Source of the DNA: Telmatactis stephensoni
Lineage: Eukaryota > Cnidaria > Anthozoa > Actiniaria > Isophelliidae
DNA: 64,000 nucleotides
Assembly: GCA_029948255.1 (NCBI GenBank)
Contig: JALIZF010001791.1
Coordinates: forward strand, 62,001-126,000
Reading direction: 5' to 3'
The notes under the pieces were generated by a model that was not told the origin of the DNA, did not search any database, and worked only from the letters and a program-made list of their open reading frames with translations. Made by a program: the position numbers and the translations under genes. The first letter of the stretch is position 1, and each line of letters starts with the position of its first letter. Shown here piece by piece: positions 22,956-36,000 of the stretch.

Positions 22956-24132
22956 TGAGACAAAGACACATATCTATAATAGTGCAAGATTGTTTTCTCA
23001 TTTTGGTAAGTGCTCTATATGTTCGTGAAAATTTCACTTACTTGAGCCCGCGATATCCCGGTGCACACGTGCAGGTTCCATTCATGGGATTACAATAAGC
23101 ACCATTCGTACATTCACACTTCTATTTACACTTGTCACCATGGTAACCTTGATCACATGACTTGCTGCAGTACTGTCCCTCCCACCCTGGGGTACAAGTA
23201 CAACTACCAGTGTGTGGTGAACACTTGGCGTTGTTTTGACAAAGACAGTCGTGTTTGCAGTGAGGACCCCATTTGTGTGGTGGACAATCTACAGGAAAAT
23301 ATTAATAGATCACTAATTGACTGACCGACTGAATGACTGACTAACTGACTGACTGACTGACTGACTGAAAGACAGACAGAGGGGACCGGGGACGTACAGT
23401 TGGAGGAACTGGCATGCAAAAATGACTTGGGTGATCATACCTCTGTCACACAGTTTGCCATAGTAACCAGCATTGCACGAACAATAGTTGGGTTTGGTGC
23501 ACCTGCCATTGACACATGCTGGAGCACATATCGCTGTAAATGGAAGACGTCCATTAATTAATGCATGAAAATTCATCGATCTAGAAAATAAGTTTTCTTA
23601 CACGTTGCTCTTGAAAAGATGAATTGGACTCCGTCTCAAAAATCATTTCTCTCCCTCTCGCTTTCTCCTCCCCACCTCTCTTTCCTCCTCTCTGTTACAA
23701 ATATGTCAATATTGCATATGTCCTTGTATTTACCAACTGAACAGCTGCTCCCCTTTGACTTCCATCCTTTACAGCATTCATATTGCGTTTTGTAAGCTAT
23801 CCTCGTAGCTTGACGGTACCGTGTACCATAAACCGTTCTGGAAAATAAATCATCATAACTCTCTTTTCTCGTTTTTCTTTTCTTCAGAATATAAAGTTTT
23901 AATAACATGCAGTCTGAAAAATGCTGAATTTTTGTCGCGATGTTTAGTTAAATATTCCGTATCACTTACTTGTAACGAGTACAGCGTTTCCAACCAAACA
24001 AGCCACATTTACTCTTATAACTTCCTTGGTAGGTGTACCGATATGACTGTTTGTAACTCTGTCGATAACTAAGAATAATAAAAACAGTCATTAGAAATCG
24101 GGTCAATGTTAACATGAAAACAAACAGCTATT

Positions 24133-24298
24133 GACCGATTCGAAATATGGCGGCAAATTTGAATAACTATTAGTTCTGGACTGACTAGCCTCGTGTTCAC
24201 GTGGAAACACAAAAGGACCAAAAGCGTTTTCACATGAATGAGAGGCTAGTCAGTATAAAACAATAGTTATTCAAATTTGTCGCCATATTTCGAATTGG
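24133..24298. mobile_element. inverted-repeat element in receptor C intron 1
   Basis: The left accgattcgaaatatggcgg and aatttgaataactatt pair with the right aatagttattcaaattt and cgccatatttcgaattggt. An inner dyad gactagcct/aggctagtc is also present. MITE-like. Confidence 0.7.
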
Positions 24299-24936
24299 TG
24301 TATATGCCCAAGGTTCTTGGGTATCGATCCAAAAGATCGGTCCAAAACGTGTATAAGAATTCTGTCTGTAAAGACGTCAACGAAGTGTACATAGAGATGA
24401 TTTTTTTTGTTTTCATGAAAAGTTTAGAAGTTCTTATAAATTTTTATTTTATCTTATTTTGTTATTTCATTTTTTTTTTCAGTCAGATCGAGAGTTACAA
24501 GAGAAGCAAAAACCCTACTATTTCTATTTGATAACAGAATCAAGAAACAAGCCTCAATCTTGCCAATAAAATGAGCTTTTTAAAATCATGTAATTCCAAA
24601 ATTCACAGGACAGAAGAATAATTACCATAACTGGAGAGAGCATGTCAAAACTAGTAAAACAAAGTCAGCTCAAAGCTCACGAAGACTGACGAAGACTGAT
24701 GAGTTTTCAATTAAAAATCCAAATTATGAAAAAAATTCATTGTTAGGCAAGATGCATACCAGCAAAGGTTTTCTTACAAAATTCACACTTTTCAAAAATC
24801 ACATATTTGCGAGTTTTGTGCTCATTTTCTTCGAACTTCACTGTTTTGTTAATTGCTTTCCAGCTATGGTTATAATTTTTCTGTTTAACTGATTTAAAAA
24901 TTCTTGATAAGAGCTCATTAAATAAACTACTCACTG

Positions 24937-25291
24937 GAAATTTTTGTCCATTTCCTATGACAGGAAACTATATGTAGGAAACTGCAACTTCCTACTTATT
25001 TCCTATGATTGGAAATTGAAACGTAGGAAGTTCGTAGGAAAATACAATTCCCAAGAAAGAGAAAATGTTATCAGTTCCTATGTTATCAGTTTTCATCGTA
25101 TTATTTCCTATCATAGGAAACATGTAGGCAAATGGAATTTTCCTATGGTAGGAAATATATAGGAAACATCTAGGAATCTGCAATTTCCTATGATAAGAAT
25201 TGGACAGAATGTAGGAAATTGCAATTCCTAGTACGTATTACCTACTTATTTCCTACATATTTGCTACATAGGACAAATGGACAAAAATTTC
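24937..25291. repeat. inverted-repeat element made of TTCCTATGATAGGAA-type palindromes
   Basis: The ends ggaaatttttgtccatttcc and its near complement flank about ten variants of the palindrome ttcctatgataggaa. Truncated copies occur at 45030-45300 and 54533-54795, in the duplicated blocks before F and G. Confidence 0.75.
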
Positions 25292-25725
25292 CATTATATA
25301 CTGTCTGTCATTGGCGTCAGAGAGTAAATCTATTTGCATGTTTTTAGGAATTTCTGAATTCTCTACTTTTATAATAACCATAAACACGTTTTGTTTTGGG
25401 GATAGACATTATGGAACTGACTAAAGGGTCTGAAATCTTCATCGGCTTTAGTCTCCCACCAGTTTCATTTTCGAAACTGAAGAATAAATGTTAGAAGACC
25501 AAAGATAAAGCGACACTTGTTGCAACGTGTTTTGAATAAAAATAAAATACTTTCCCATTTGAAAATATATGACCGACTCACTTCAATCGTAACACGAACT
25601 TACCTGACCATCCTGAAGCAGACGTTGTGTCCTTTTGGGTCAAGAGTTTCTGTGCTTTCATCGAGAAGAACCAGTAGAAACACACAGAAACTTAACCAGA
25701 TTACTGTATATTTTGCTGTAGACAT

Positions 25726-26162
25726 TTAATGCTCGGTAAAGCGAACAGAAATACAATGTAACAATTAACGTTAAGGATTCAGTCGAGGTGCGCAGTTCGC
25801 TGCTGAAGCCGCAATAATATTGTAAATATTTTAGTTTCGCTTAAACAGTGTGACGTGTCATAGTTGCGTATAGCAATTCCCCTTTCATTCCCTATTGTTT
25901 ACTCATTCATACTTTCATTATAAAAGACTGGCAATTCTCAAAGAAATATCATGTGATCTAAAATAGGCAACATATTGTCTGAACACCTCTCCCTAATCTC
26001 ACCCTTATTCTCACTTCCCCCTTCCCAGGAGTTCCAGCAGCATCGAGTAATTCTATCCGGTCATGAGACCCTTCAATTATATTTTGTTTTCTAAGAAAGA
26101 CCTGCAATAAGTCGCCAATTACTGAATTACTAAGGCTATAACAAAGTTATTCGGCTGTCCTA
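25726..26162. promoter_or_regulatory. shared divergent promoter of receptors C and D
   Basis: Only 437 bp separate the two start codons. TATAAAAG at 25919-25926 faces receptor D, 237 bp before its ATG. Sequence from ctcggtaaagcgaacag onward is conserved at the equivalent positions before B, E, F and G. This supports a common regulatory module. No clear TATA faces C. Confidence 0.65.
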
Positions 26163-29100
26163 ATGTATTATGTTGGCAATGCTTTATTGTGTTTTGTGTT
26201 ATGGACGCTAACACTGAGTGGACAAGCCAAAGCAAGTTTGGATCCAAATGGAACCAATGTCTGCAGCGAACAAGGAAGGTATAGGACTTGAATTGTATTC
26301 CGGTTTAAATTAACCCCGAAATGAAATGAGAACTAAAAATGTCATTTGTTTTAGACTTATGTTCAACATGGAGGAATTAAAATCGGGATAGAAAAAAATA
26401 TACTTATTTTACTGATTTATATTATGATTGATCACGTGTGACATATTCGGAAACAACTGTTGATACTGCTCGCTAAAATTATCGATTCGCACTTTCAGGA
26501 CGTGTCGGGGAAATCCGGATTTTATTTCCTAGTTTCTTTATGGACGGTTTATATCCGATTCTACAGAGCAGTGCTCACGATATTATCAATTGAAAAAATC
26601 AAGACCACACCAAAGAAAACTATTATAAAAGGGAAAACGAAAGAAAAAGTAACTCAAGCATGTTCCGTCACAGGCATACCATCCTCAAAAATAAAGATTA
26701 ATAGTTACTGAACACTTCTGACTAGTTTATTTGAGGGTTTGAGGCGTATTTACTTACGTTGAGTTTTGAGCTGCGTTCCCACAAACAGAAGAGACAACAA
26801 AACTCCGCTCAAAACTTAACGGCCTATTAAAAGCTAAGTAAATACGCCTCAAACCCTCAAAATAAACCAGTCAGAAGTATTTAGTAACTATTAATCTTTA
26901 TTTTGAACAAACTTTCGAAGAATAGATTAGAAAAGGAAAGCCTTTCAGAGGCAAAATAAAACTCATAGTATTCAACTACCAAACAAACGGTTGAATTACA
27001 ACACAGGATCCCAACTGGAAACTGGAAACTAACCCGATAAACGTTGAGGATGGTAAGCCTGTGGTTCCGTGTACAAATGATTACACAATTACAGTAACGC
27101 TCTCTTGTATATTTGTCTTTGGTTTAGTTATGTCCAATTCTACATAGCATCTTATCAGAAAAGTGTTACGAAGCGAGTTAGCTATTCATGTCAAAGCGGG
27201 TTTTGGAAAATGTGTTATAAGAATCAGTAAGTAAACCTAATTAAGACATGTACATACATTACTAAAGCAAGCGCCCGAGGGGGGAGGGGAAGGCTTATAT
27301 TTGGTCAGACATGGATTGGGTATGTACGACGCCGCGGCCCAGGCCGGAGACCGGAAACACCCCAAAAATGTCAGCGCCAGTTACCGGAAAAATCACATTT
27401 CAACGAATCCTAGATAGCAGAAAAAAGTTTATTTTGAGAGTATTTTTTGCCACCGCAAATTCATTTATGTTATGCAAATTCATAATGTTACTACCAATTT
27501 TAGAATCCTAAAATTTGGTCCTGTCACACATCCATGTTGCAAGCTTTATATTTGAAGCAACCTACTTTCCCCTTCCTCACCCCCTTCTCCCTCCCCCTTC
27601 CCCCTCCCCCTTCCCCTCCCCCCCCCCCCCCCCCCCTTTCCTGGTGTACGGCGAAAGGAATTAAAAAAAAAACAGTTTTGCAAAATTAGTATGCAAAATA
27701 GCTTGATATGTCCTTGGGTTCTTTTGGATCTAGTGAGAATGCTTGTAATCAATACACTTCCACACCCCTTTCCCCATTCCAATTTTGCTGTCTCTTTGGC
27801 AAATTAAAGGAGCGATGATATTAGGGGGTGGGGTGGGATCGAGACGTGCGCGCAAGAATTACCTACGTAAACACAACCGAAAATAAAAGCCCTCTAAGAG
27901 GACATGTGGTTAATGGTCAAATGATAAATAAACAAGCAAAGCAATTAAACTGAACAAACAAACCAACAAAAATAAATAGAAAAGAAAGAAAGAATGCTTT
28001 CGAGAAAAAAATAATCATAATTTTTCTGTCAATATATATGGAGTCTGCGAGAATGATGAAAGTGCTCCAAAAAGTCCTCCAAATTATATATTACAAAGAA
28101 GAAAATGACAAACTAGGCAAACCACAACTTTCTATTCCTAAACGTTTTGAGGTTACTGAACAAACAGAACAGTCTTTGTAGTCACATCTGAACTCATTGG
28201 CTCTTTGTTAAATGACTAAATTAAATTCAAATAATTTTCACATTTACAACAGAAACGACCAAAAACATGCCAAGTTGAAACAATTGGGCGATTTTTCTTG
28301 TCCAAATTTAAACGTTAACCTCGGCGATATTGATTTTGGTTTCTTTATTGGCCAAATCATTGAACATCTTGTAAAAAAATCGATTAAAATGAGTTAAGTA
28401 ATCCTCGAGCCAATTCCGTACGTTTTTCGTTCTCTCTTCGTGAACGACTTCGGGAAATCCGAATTACTTACACACTTACTCACTTACACACTTACACACT
28501 TACTTACACGCTCGATGACATAATGGTTACTGGCTTGCATACAAGCCAGTAACCACAAAAATGACTAACACACGAAAACCAATCCGCTTTCTTGAACGTT
28601 CATATTTTATGTGTCGGGAGTAAGAAAAACGTAGACTTGTTTACCATTGCTATTTTTTCCTAATTCATTGTATTCTTCCATGTGCAAGGGTTTACTACAT
28701 GGCTGCTCATAAATATTTGTACAGAACGGCTTACAAGACTGTATACCTCTGCTGTCATGGCTGGAGTCAAGTTGGCACATCGTGTACAACACGTATGTAT
28801 GATAAATCACGTAACGTAACGATTCAATAACACAACGTATATAATGAAACGCTACAATATCGGTAGTAACCAAGTCTTTATCATTATTCGGAAATGTATT
28901 CATTAAACTGTTAGAGTGAGATATTGCTCCGTTATATAGTATATGTTATGTTATTGAATTGTTCCGTTCTGTTATTTGGGGTGCCTCATCGAGATATCTA
29001 TTCGTTTGTGCATTCATATTAATCACTGGATCGTTTGCACTTTTGAGGCACCATACACCGTGTACTTTCTGCTTTGAAAAGTGCAGAATCGTTTAGTAGC

Positions 29101-31823
29101 TTTAGTTCTTGTCCTACACGAATCGAATCTGCTGTTTAGTGTAGCTTGATGAAATACCTGGCATGTAGTATTGAGCACTGATGGACAGGTATTGACAAAT
29201 GCAAAGTCCTTTTCCTGAATACAGATCTGATCAGTGAAGATTTGAAAAAAATATCGGCTTAGATATTATTAGATATTGTGATGATTGATCGAGTAATTGA
29301 TTTTTATCATATCATAAAGCGATATGTTCTCAAGGATTTTCTAATGGTAACTGCATGCCCCGGTCCTAATGATTGTTCATGCTTCTCTGGTTACCATGGC
29401 AACTCATGTAGACAACGTAAGCATCGTGCGGACGTGCTGTATTTTTTTAGCAAAGCTCTTTCCTTCTCTTTCAGTCCCTAATTCCCTTTCCTTCCCATAC
29501 CTAAATATAATTTTTGTTTATTTTATGCCCGTTTTGGTTTTACTCGTTGTTTTACTTTATTTTCTTACGACAGCTTGTCCTTCGAATAAATGGGGTCCCG
29601 GATGTAACAGCACGTGCAAGTGCAACAATGACGCGACTTGCAACAAACGTAACGGCTCCTGCTCGTGCTCACCTGGTTGGCAAGGAGATACATGTGCATT
29701 GCCATGCAAACAAGGTTTCTATGGTAACTACTGCTTGCAAATGTGCGCATGTCAAAACGGCGCCACTTGTGATCACGTGACAGGTAAATGTTTTTGTGAA
29801 CCCGGCTATCAGGGAAAGTTATGCGAGAAACCTTGTGCTGCTGGTTTCTATGGAAACGGGTGCTCACAAAAGTGCGAGTGTATCCGTGGATCTTGTGATC
29901 ACATGAGTGGCACGTGCTCTTGTCCAAATGGGTACATGGGAACGAGGTATGTATCCTAATAAACTAGTTAATTATTATTCACATCTTTCTTCAATCACGT
30001 CTCAACTGCTGCCAATGAAATCTCTTTATGTGCTTCATCATTTCTGGATCGTGATTATCATCAGAGAATGCATCAAAAACCCACTTAAATTTTACGTTGT
30101 TTTTAGGTGTGGTGAGTCGTGTCCCGATCACACGTTTGGAACAAACTGTTCCCAAGTCTGCTCCTGTCCTACAAATTCTACTTGCAATTCAGTTGACGGT
30201 TCATGCGTCTGCGCAAAGGGTTTTACAGGAGAATCGTGCGAAAGTAAGTGCTCATTGGGTTACTATGGCAACAACTGTCAATCAGAATGTAATTGTAATG
30301 AAGGTCAGACATGTGACCCTGTCGATGGGAGATGTATATGTGGTATCACGTGTCGAAAAGGTTTTAATTTAATATTATACAAACGACAATATGTAGGCCT
30401 ATAAACTTCACTTCAAGTTATTAGAAGATGACTCCGCTCGCGCTGACAAATACACCTTTTTCGAGTTTGTTCATACCGCTGTCAAATTAAACAACACACA
30501 TACTACTAGCGAAGGGTTAGCGTCGAGACAAGGTCGATTATTGGAAAATACCAGCAAGAAAAGCAAAACATTTAGACTAAGAACAATACAGAAATCGATT
30601 TTAATCCCATGTTTGGGTCTCATATGGGTCTTTCTTGAAAACTGAAGGCTAACCCTGCATAAATATGTCTTTTGTCAAGAAGCTCAGCGGACACAAGCAA
30701 ATGGAAATTGGAATAATTATGTTCAAAATGACCGGCGTCGACAAGAGGAAGAGGGCGCGAGTGAAAATAAGTGAATTGGCGTCCTGAACGCGTCGTCACA
30801 ACGTTGTCACGGTAGTCACGCAACGAACAAATGTGACGTCATCTCACGTGCTGTTCTCGCGTGGCGTCACGTGTGCTAAATATGCATATTAAATCTAACA
30901 TGCTGACCAATCAGAAAGCGCTGTATTGTATTATTGCCTTACATAAAGCATAAAACCTTTACAACATGAGAAATGGATGTTCATTGAATTCATAGTTTCG
31001 GAAAAAATTCCTACAAGGTTTTCTCCTTTCTCTCCTCCTTCCTCATTAGCACATTTTACAATATTCGATTTGATTGTTTGAATATATTTTAGGAGACAAA
31101 GCTTCAAAAAACAAAAGAAGTGACAACAAAGTACACACGCTTCTACCTATCGTCCTCAGCGTATCTATTCCAGTCATTGTTGCTTGTGTTGTTATCGGTT
31201 TCGTGGTTTATCGCCGAAAAAACAGTCAGCAAACACGAAAACAAACCGAAATCTACGAGAATCCACAAACTGACACAGCTCTACAAGACGGAGGTGAGAA
31301 TAGAGAAATGTTGAACACGAATGTGGTAGAAAACCCGTATCAAGGCCTGGCACCCAGGCAATCTCATGGCCGTCATGGTCATGACGTCAGACCCGTTGCT
31401 AAAGAAACAGATACCAATGGAATAGAAAACCCGGCTATTGCTAATGAAATGTATCAGCCATTGAAAATGAATCCTGGTGATGTTTATCAGCCTCTGAAAA
31501 AGTCAAGTAATGAAGGGGGCTATAAATCTAAATCACCGGTACCCTACAATACTTCGGAATCTCCTGTACTCTACGGGAATTTAGGAAAGAACGATTGCCA
31601 GTCTAATGATGATGAACTTTACTTAACCATGCTACCAGACCTTGAATATAGCAAAGAACAGGAAAGGAAATCTCCGATAGCCGACAAAACTTCTGATTCC
31701 TCACCACTCTACGAGAATTTAATTGATGAATGCTGGAGTAATGGTGATGAACTATACTTACCAGTACTTGCTGATCATGACGATACTCAACCTGCATACG
31801 AAATATTACCTGCTTCAAGCTAG
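26163..31823 (+). pseudogene. receptor D: seven-exon EMI-EGF-TM receptor, broken in exon 4
   Basis: Exons 26163-26278, 27128-27226, 28689-28792, 29320-29416, 29574-29946, 30107-30360 and 31093-31823. The other plus-strand copies have a 93-nt exon 4; here it is 97 nt. The four extra bases (near 29354-29357) shift the frame and bring in TAA at 29367-29369, codon 123. Without them the coding length would be 1770 nt. Exon 4 also has Phe for a conserved Cys (QGFSNG versus QGCSNG). The donor after exon 6 is GTTTTA where E, F and G have GTAATT or GTAAGT, and the tail lacks NPxY. The last exon is otherwise open, with membrane span LPIVLSVSIPVIVACVVIGF and a YQPL-x7-YQPL pair. Most likely a pseudogene; an unspliced or alternatively spliced form is possible. 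Confidence 0.8.
27596..27640. repeat. C-rich tract with long poly-C run
   Basis: A ccttcccc-rich stretch ends in a run of about 20 C in intron 2 of receptor D. Equivalent runs of differing length lie at 47322-47343 (F) and 56817-56832 (G). Confidence 0.9.
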
Positions 31824-31985
31824 AAATTGAACTATGATCTACGAAGCACAACCTGATGACATATTTGTAATGAATTTAAGTAAATTAATGAGAGAGGTTT
31901 TTCACTTACTGTCAAACTAGAAATGCTACAAAAATCGGAACAAATCATATAGGCTTAGTTAAAAACCCTGCCATGATCTGTAGTG

Positions 31986-32076
31986 AATAAACTATTGGGA
32001 CTTGTAGTTAATGATAGAAAATGACAGTAATCAGTTAGGGTGAACTGATTTGATCATTAGCATTCTTCGCAATAAA
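31986..32076 (+). terminator. candidate polyadenylation signals of receptor D
   Basis: AATAAA occurs at 31986-31991 and 32071-32076, 165 and 250 bp after the stop. Both are conserved at equivalent places after E, F and G. Confidence 0.6.
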
Positions 32077-32426
32077 GTGTAATAGAGCTACATTTTATGC
32101 TCAATATCGTCAATCATTAACTTTATATCTCAATGTTTCAACTCTCTCTGATGATGAATATTATTTAGCCTTTAAAAGAACAGTTTGATAATAAGACTTT
32201 GAGTGTTTTAATATCTAAGTCAAATGAATCATGATCATGTTAAAACATATAAATTGGAACACACTTCACATATTGAGAGTTCTCTTCTAATTTAATCTAC
32301 ATTATATGATTTATCAGTTCTTAAGTTCTCCGTCAAGATGACATTCAATACACTATTTCAACGATAGTATTTTTAGCTTTCTTTTCATAATCCCGTACAA
32401 TTAGAAGTAAACACCAATGTTTACAA

Positions 32427-33047
32427 TGCTCGGTAAAGCGAACAGAAATACAATGTAACAATTAACGTTAAGGGTTCAGTCGAGGTGCGCAGTTCGCTGC
32501 TGAAGCCGAAATAATATTGTAAATATTTTAGTTTCGCTTAAACAGTGTGACGTGTCATAGTTGCGTATAGCAATTCCCCTTTCATTCCCTATTGTTTACT
32601 CATTCATACTTTCATTATAAAGGCTGATTTACACGCTACAGTGTTTATTCGGGAAAAGGAAGAATCGGCCCGATTTGCAGAACTCGGCTACAATTTTTTT
32701 CGTGTCGGGCCGATTTTTTGAAAGGAAAATCAAATGAATTGGAGCGCAAAAACAATGGATTTCAAATCGGGCCGACAAATCGTGTCGTGTAAATCGGCCT
32801 TAAAAGACTGGCAATTCTCAAAGAAATATCATGTGTTCTAAAATAGACGACATTGTCTAAACACCTCTCCCTAATCTCACCCTTGTTCTCACTTCCCCCC
32901 ATGACCCCCCATCCCAGGAGTTTCATCGAGTAATTCTATCCGGTCATGAGATCCTTCAATTATATTTTGTTTTCTAAGAAAGACCTGTAATAAGTCGCCA
33001 ATTACAGAATTTATACCAAGGCTATAACAAAGCTATTGTCTGTCCTA
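32427..33047 (+). promoter_or_regulatory. receptor E promoter region, copy of the C/D module split by a MITE
   Basis: Homology to the C/D intergenic region starts abruptly at aatgctcggtaaagcg, the bases next to the C start codon. The C exon itself was left behind. The TATA motif TATAAAAG is interrupted at 32620 by the 180-bp element, leaving TATAAAGG at 32616-32623. Confidence 0.65.
32621..32800. mobile_element. MITE inserted in the TATA box of receptor E
   Basis: The ends AGGCTGATTTACACG and CGTGTAAATCGGCCT are inverted repeats. TAA is duplicated at 32618-32620 and 32801-32803. The uninterrupted site is cattataaaagactgg before receptor D. The AGGC/GCCT tips and three-base TWA duplication resemble the elements at 4694 and 51560. 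Confidence 0.88.
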
Positions 33048-36000
33048 ATGTATTGTGTTGGCAATGCTTTATTGTGTCTCGTGCTATGGACGATAACACT
33101 GAGTGGACAAGCCAAAGCAAGTTTGGATCCAAGTGGAACCAATGTCTGCAGTGAACAAGAAAGGTACAGGACTTGAATTGTGTTAAGGTTTAAATTAATC
33201 CCGAAATGAACTGAGAACTAAAAATATCATTTGTTTTAGACTTATGTTCAACATGGAGGAAAATCGGGATAGAGTAAAATCTAATTATTTTACTGACTTT
33301 TGGATTTTAATATGATCATGCGTGACATTCGGAATAACGGCAGGTCTAAAATGCAGACTGGAAAATGCAGACTGATAAAATGCAGACTGGTAAAATGCAG
33401 ACCAGCCAAATTCTTTTCAAATCAAAATATATTCAATTTTTAAGCCGATTCTTCGATCAGCTAGATAACTTTATCGGACTAATAATCTTTCTTTAGTTTC
33501 ATTTAAGTGATTTTAAGTGATTTCACTGTATCACAGACATTTTAGAACAAAATAAATTCGATATCTTAGTAGCACTCGTCCTTTTCTTGATATACATTAG
33601 ACTTGAACGCTGCTGAGTTTGCAATCAGGTATAAGACTTTATCGGGAGCTTGTGATGTTTTCTTTCACTGCAGTTCGCCAATTTAGCTGGATATGGACAG
33701 AAACTTCCGGCTACAGCTGCTAGTCTTGGCATTACAGGGAATAAAGCTGACTGAAAAAACGCCGAGTGGAAAATTAAAAATTTTAGACTATAGTTTTAGC
33801 TCCTAGTTGACAGCACAGCTTTACTGATTACAGTGCAAAATAAAGTTATTTATTTTCCATTGTAATTTAGGTATTAGTCCGATAAAGTTATCTAGCTGAT
33901 CGAAGAATCGGCTTAAGAATTGAATACAGTGAAATCACTTAAAATCACTTAAATGAAACTAAAGAGAGATAAAAGGTATATAAATGTTACCGGTCTGCAT
34001 TTTCCCAGTCTGCATTTTCTAGTCTGCATTTTAGACCTGCCGTGTGTCCAAGACTAAAATGCAGACTGGAAATTGCAGACCGGGAAAATGCAGACTAGTA
34101 AAATAATTTAGTTATTAGTCCGATAAAGTTATCTAGCTGATCGAAGAATCGGCTTAAAAATTGAATATATTTTGATTTGAAAAGAATTTGGCTGGTCTGC
34201 ATTTTACCAGTCTGCGTTTTATCAGTCTGCATTTTCCAGTCTGCATTTTAGACCTGCCGTTCGGAATAACTGTTGACACTGCTCGCTAGCTTTCATAATT
34301 CGGATTTTATTCCCTAGCTTCTTTATGGACGGTTTATATCAAAAGAGCAGTGCTCACAATGTGATCAATTGAAAAAATCAAGATCGTACCAAAGAAAACT
34401 ATTATAAAAGAGAAAACAAAAATTCAAGCATGTAATTGTTCATGTGCAAATGATCACACAATACAGTGATACTCTCTTGTATGTTTGTCTTTGGTTTAGT
34501 TATGTCCAAGTCTACACAGCATCTTATCAGAAAAGTGTTACGAAGCGAGTTAGTTATCTATGTCAAGGCAGGTTTTGGAAAAAGTGTTATAAGAATCAGT
34601 AAGTAAACTTTGTAAGCAAGCGCCCGAGGGGGGAGGGGAAGGCTTATCTTTGGTCAGACATGGATTGGGTATGTACGACGCCGCGGCCCAGGCCGGAGAC
34701 CGGAAACACCCCAAAAATTTCAGCGCCAGTTACCGGAAAAATCACATTTCAACGAATCCTAGAGAGCAGAAAAAGTGTATTTTGAGTTCTTTTTACTGCC
34801 ACCGCAAATTCATTAATTCATTAATTCATTAATTCATTAATGGTGAAAAAAATCACTTTTCAACAAATCCTAGATAAACAAGTTGAAAACTATTTTTGCA
34901 CTTTTGCACTATTGGTTTTTTTTTTTTTTTAATTGTTCAGTTTTGGTCACTTTTTGTGCTTTTTTATACGAAAAATGTCCAATTTGGTGTTCACAACGAA
35001 ATCCCTCAATTCTTCAAATTGAAACATGTCCTTGATTGAGACATTTTTCCTATTATTAACAGATGTTGGTACATGAAATTTGAACAAAAAGTGGACATTG
35101 TCATTTACATTGTAAAATGAATTTTTAAGATGTAGTTAAAATCAACACAAAAACAATTTTCATCCAACAGCTCAAACTTTTTATTTCCAATTTTGGGCAT
35201 GTGGTTGAAACCAAGGTTTACATATCAATTAGATGATCAATATCAGACACATGTGCAAGTTAACAAAGTGATAAATGTCACTAAATCAATCATTTTATTA
35301 AAACTTAAATCCCAGCAATGTTATTTTTGTAAAAAATGTCCATAATGCAACTAACTATCACTTGCTCCAAGAGAAAATGCTTGTGATATTGATAATTGTA
35401 CAAAAAGTGGAATATTATGTAGAAAATGCCTGGATTGACATCTTCAAGTCAATATAGGGTGAATTCATGGCATATATCTACGCTGTGACATATACAAAAA
35501 GTTGAAAACCAAGTATGCACAACTAAAGTGGACAAAGTCAAGAATCAAGTGTATAGAGACCTATGTAAAACCAGATATATGAAGTGCATAGATCTATGCA
35601 CCTCTATATAAAAAAGTCAAATATCAAGTGCATAGATCTATGCACCACTATATGGAAAAAGTCAAATATCATGTGCATAAATCTATGCACCACTACATGA
35701 AAAAAGTCAAATATCAAGTGCATAGATCTATGCACCACTATATGAAAAAAGTCAAATATCAAGTGCATAGATCTATGCACCACTACATGAAAAAAGTCAA
35801 ATATCAAGTGCATAGATCTATGCACCACTACATGAAAAAAGTCAAATATCAAGTGCATAGATCTATGCACCACTACATGAAAAAAGTCAAATATCAAGTG
35901 CATAGATCTATGCACCACTACATGAAAAAAGTCAAATATCAAGTGCATAGATCTATGCACCACTATATGGAAAAGCCAAGTATCAGTAGTTTTGAAACTA

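Larger units (their letters stand above)
19066..25725 (-). pseudogene. receptor C: nine-exon EMI-EGF-TM receptor with nonsense and frameshift
   Basis: Exons 25604-25725, 23970-24068, 23734-23837, 23441-23533, 23042-23288, 21639-21759, 21170-21309, 20832-21100 and 19066-20045 sum to 2175 nt (725 codons), all in phase. Exon layout and domains equal those of B: signal peptide, EMI, seven EGF units, membrane span (PIVLGVSVLVVIVCVVIGFV), tail. Two lesions stand out. Codon 195 in exon 5 is TAG (23122-23124) where A and B have CAG. One base is missing near 19090-19092, turning the conserved TYEIL end into TYENCLLQARK. In the tail the first tyrosine of one YxxL pair is Cys (MCCPL) and NPxY is lost, but three YxxL-x7-YxxL pairs survive. 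Decay looks recent. A polymorphic null allele or readthrough cannot be excluded. Confidence 0.8.

Noticed and set aside
29514..29780. Alternate-frame proteins overlapping EGF exons (VTARASATMTRLATNV and similar)
   Set aside because: They are shadows of the cysteine-rich EGF frame and lack its conserved cysteines.
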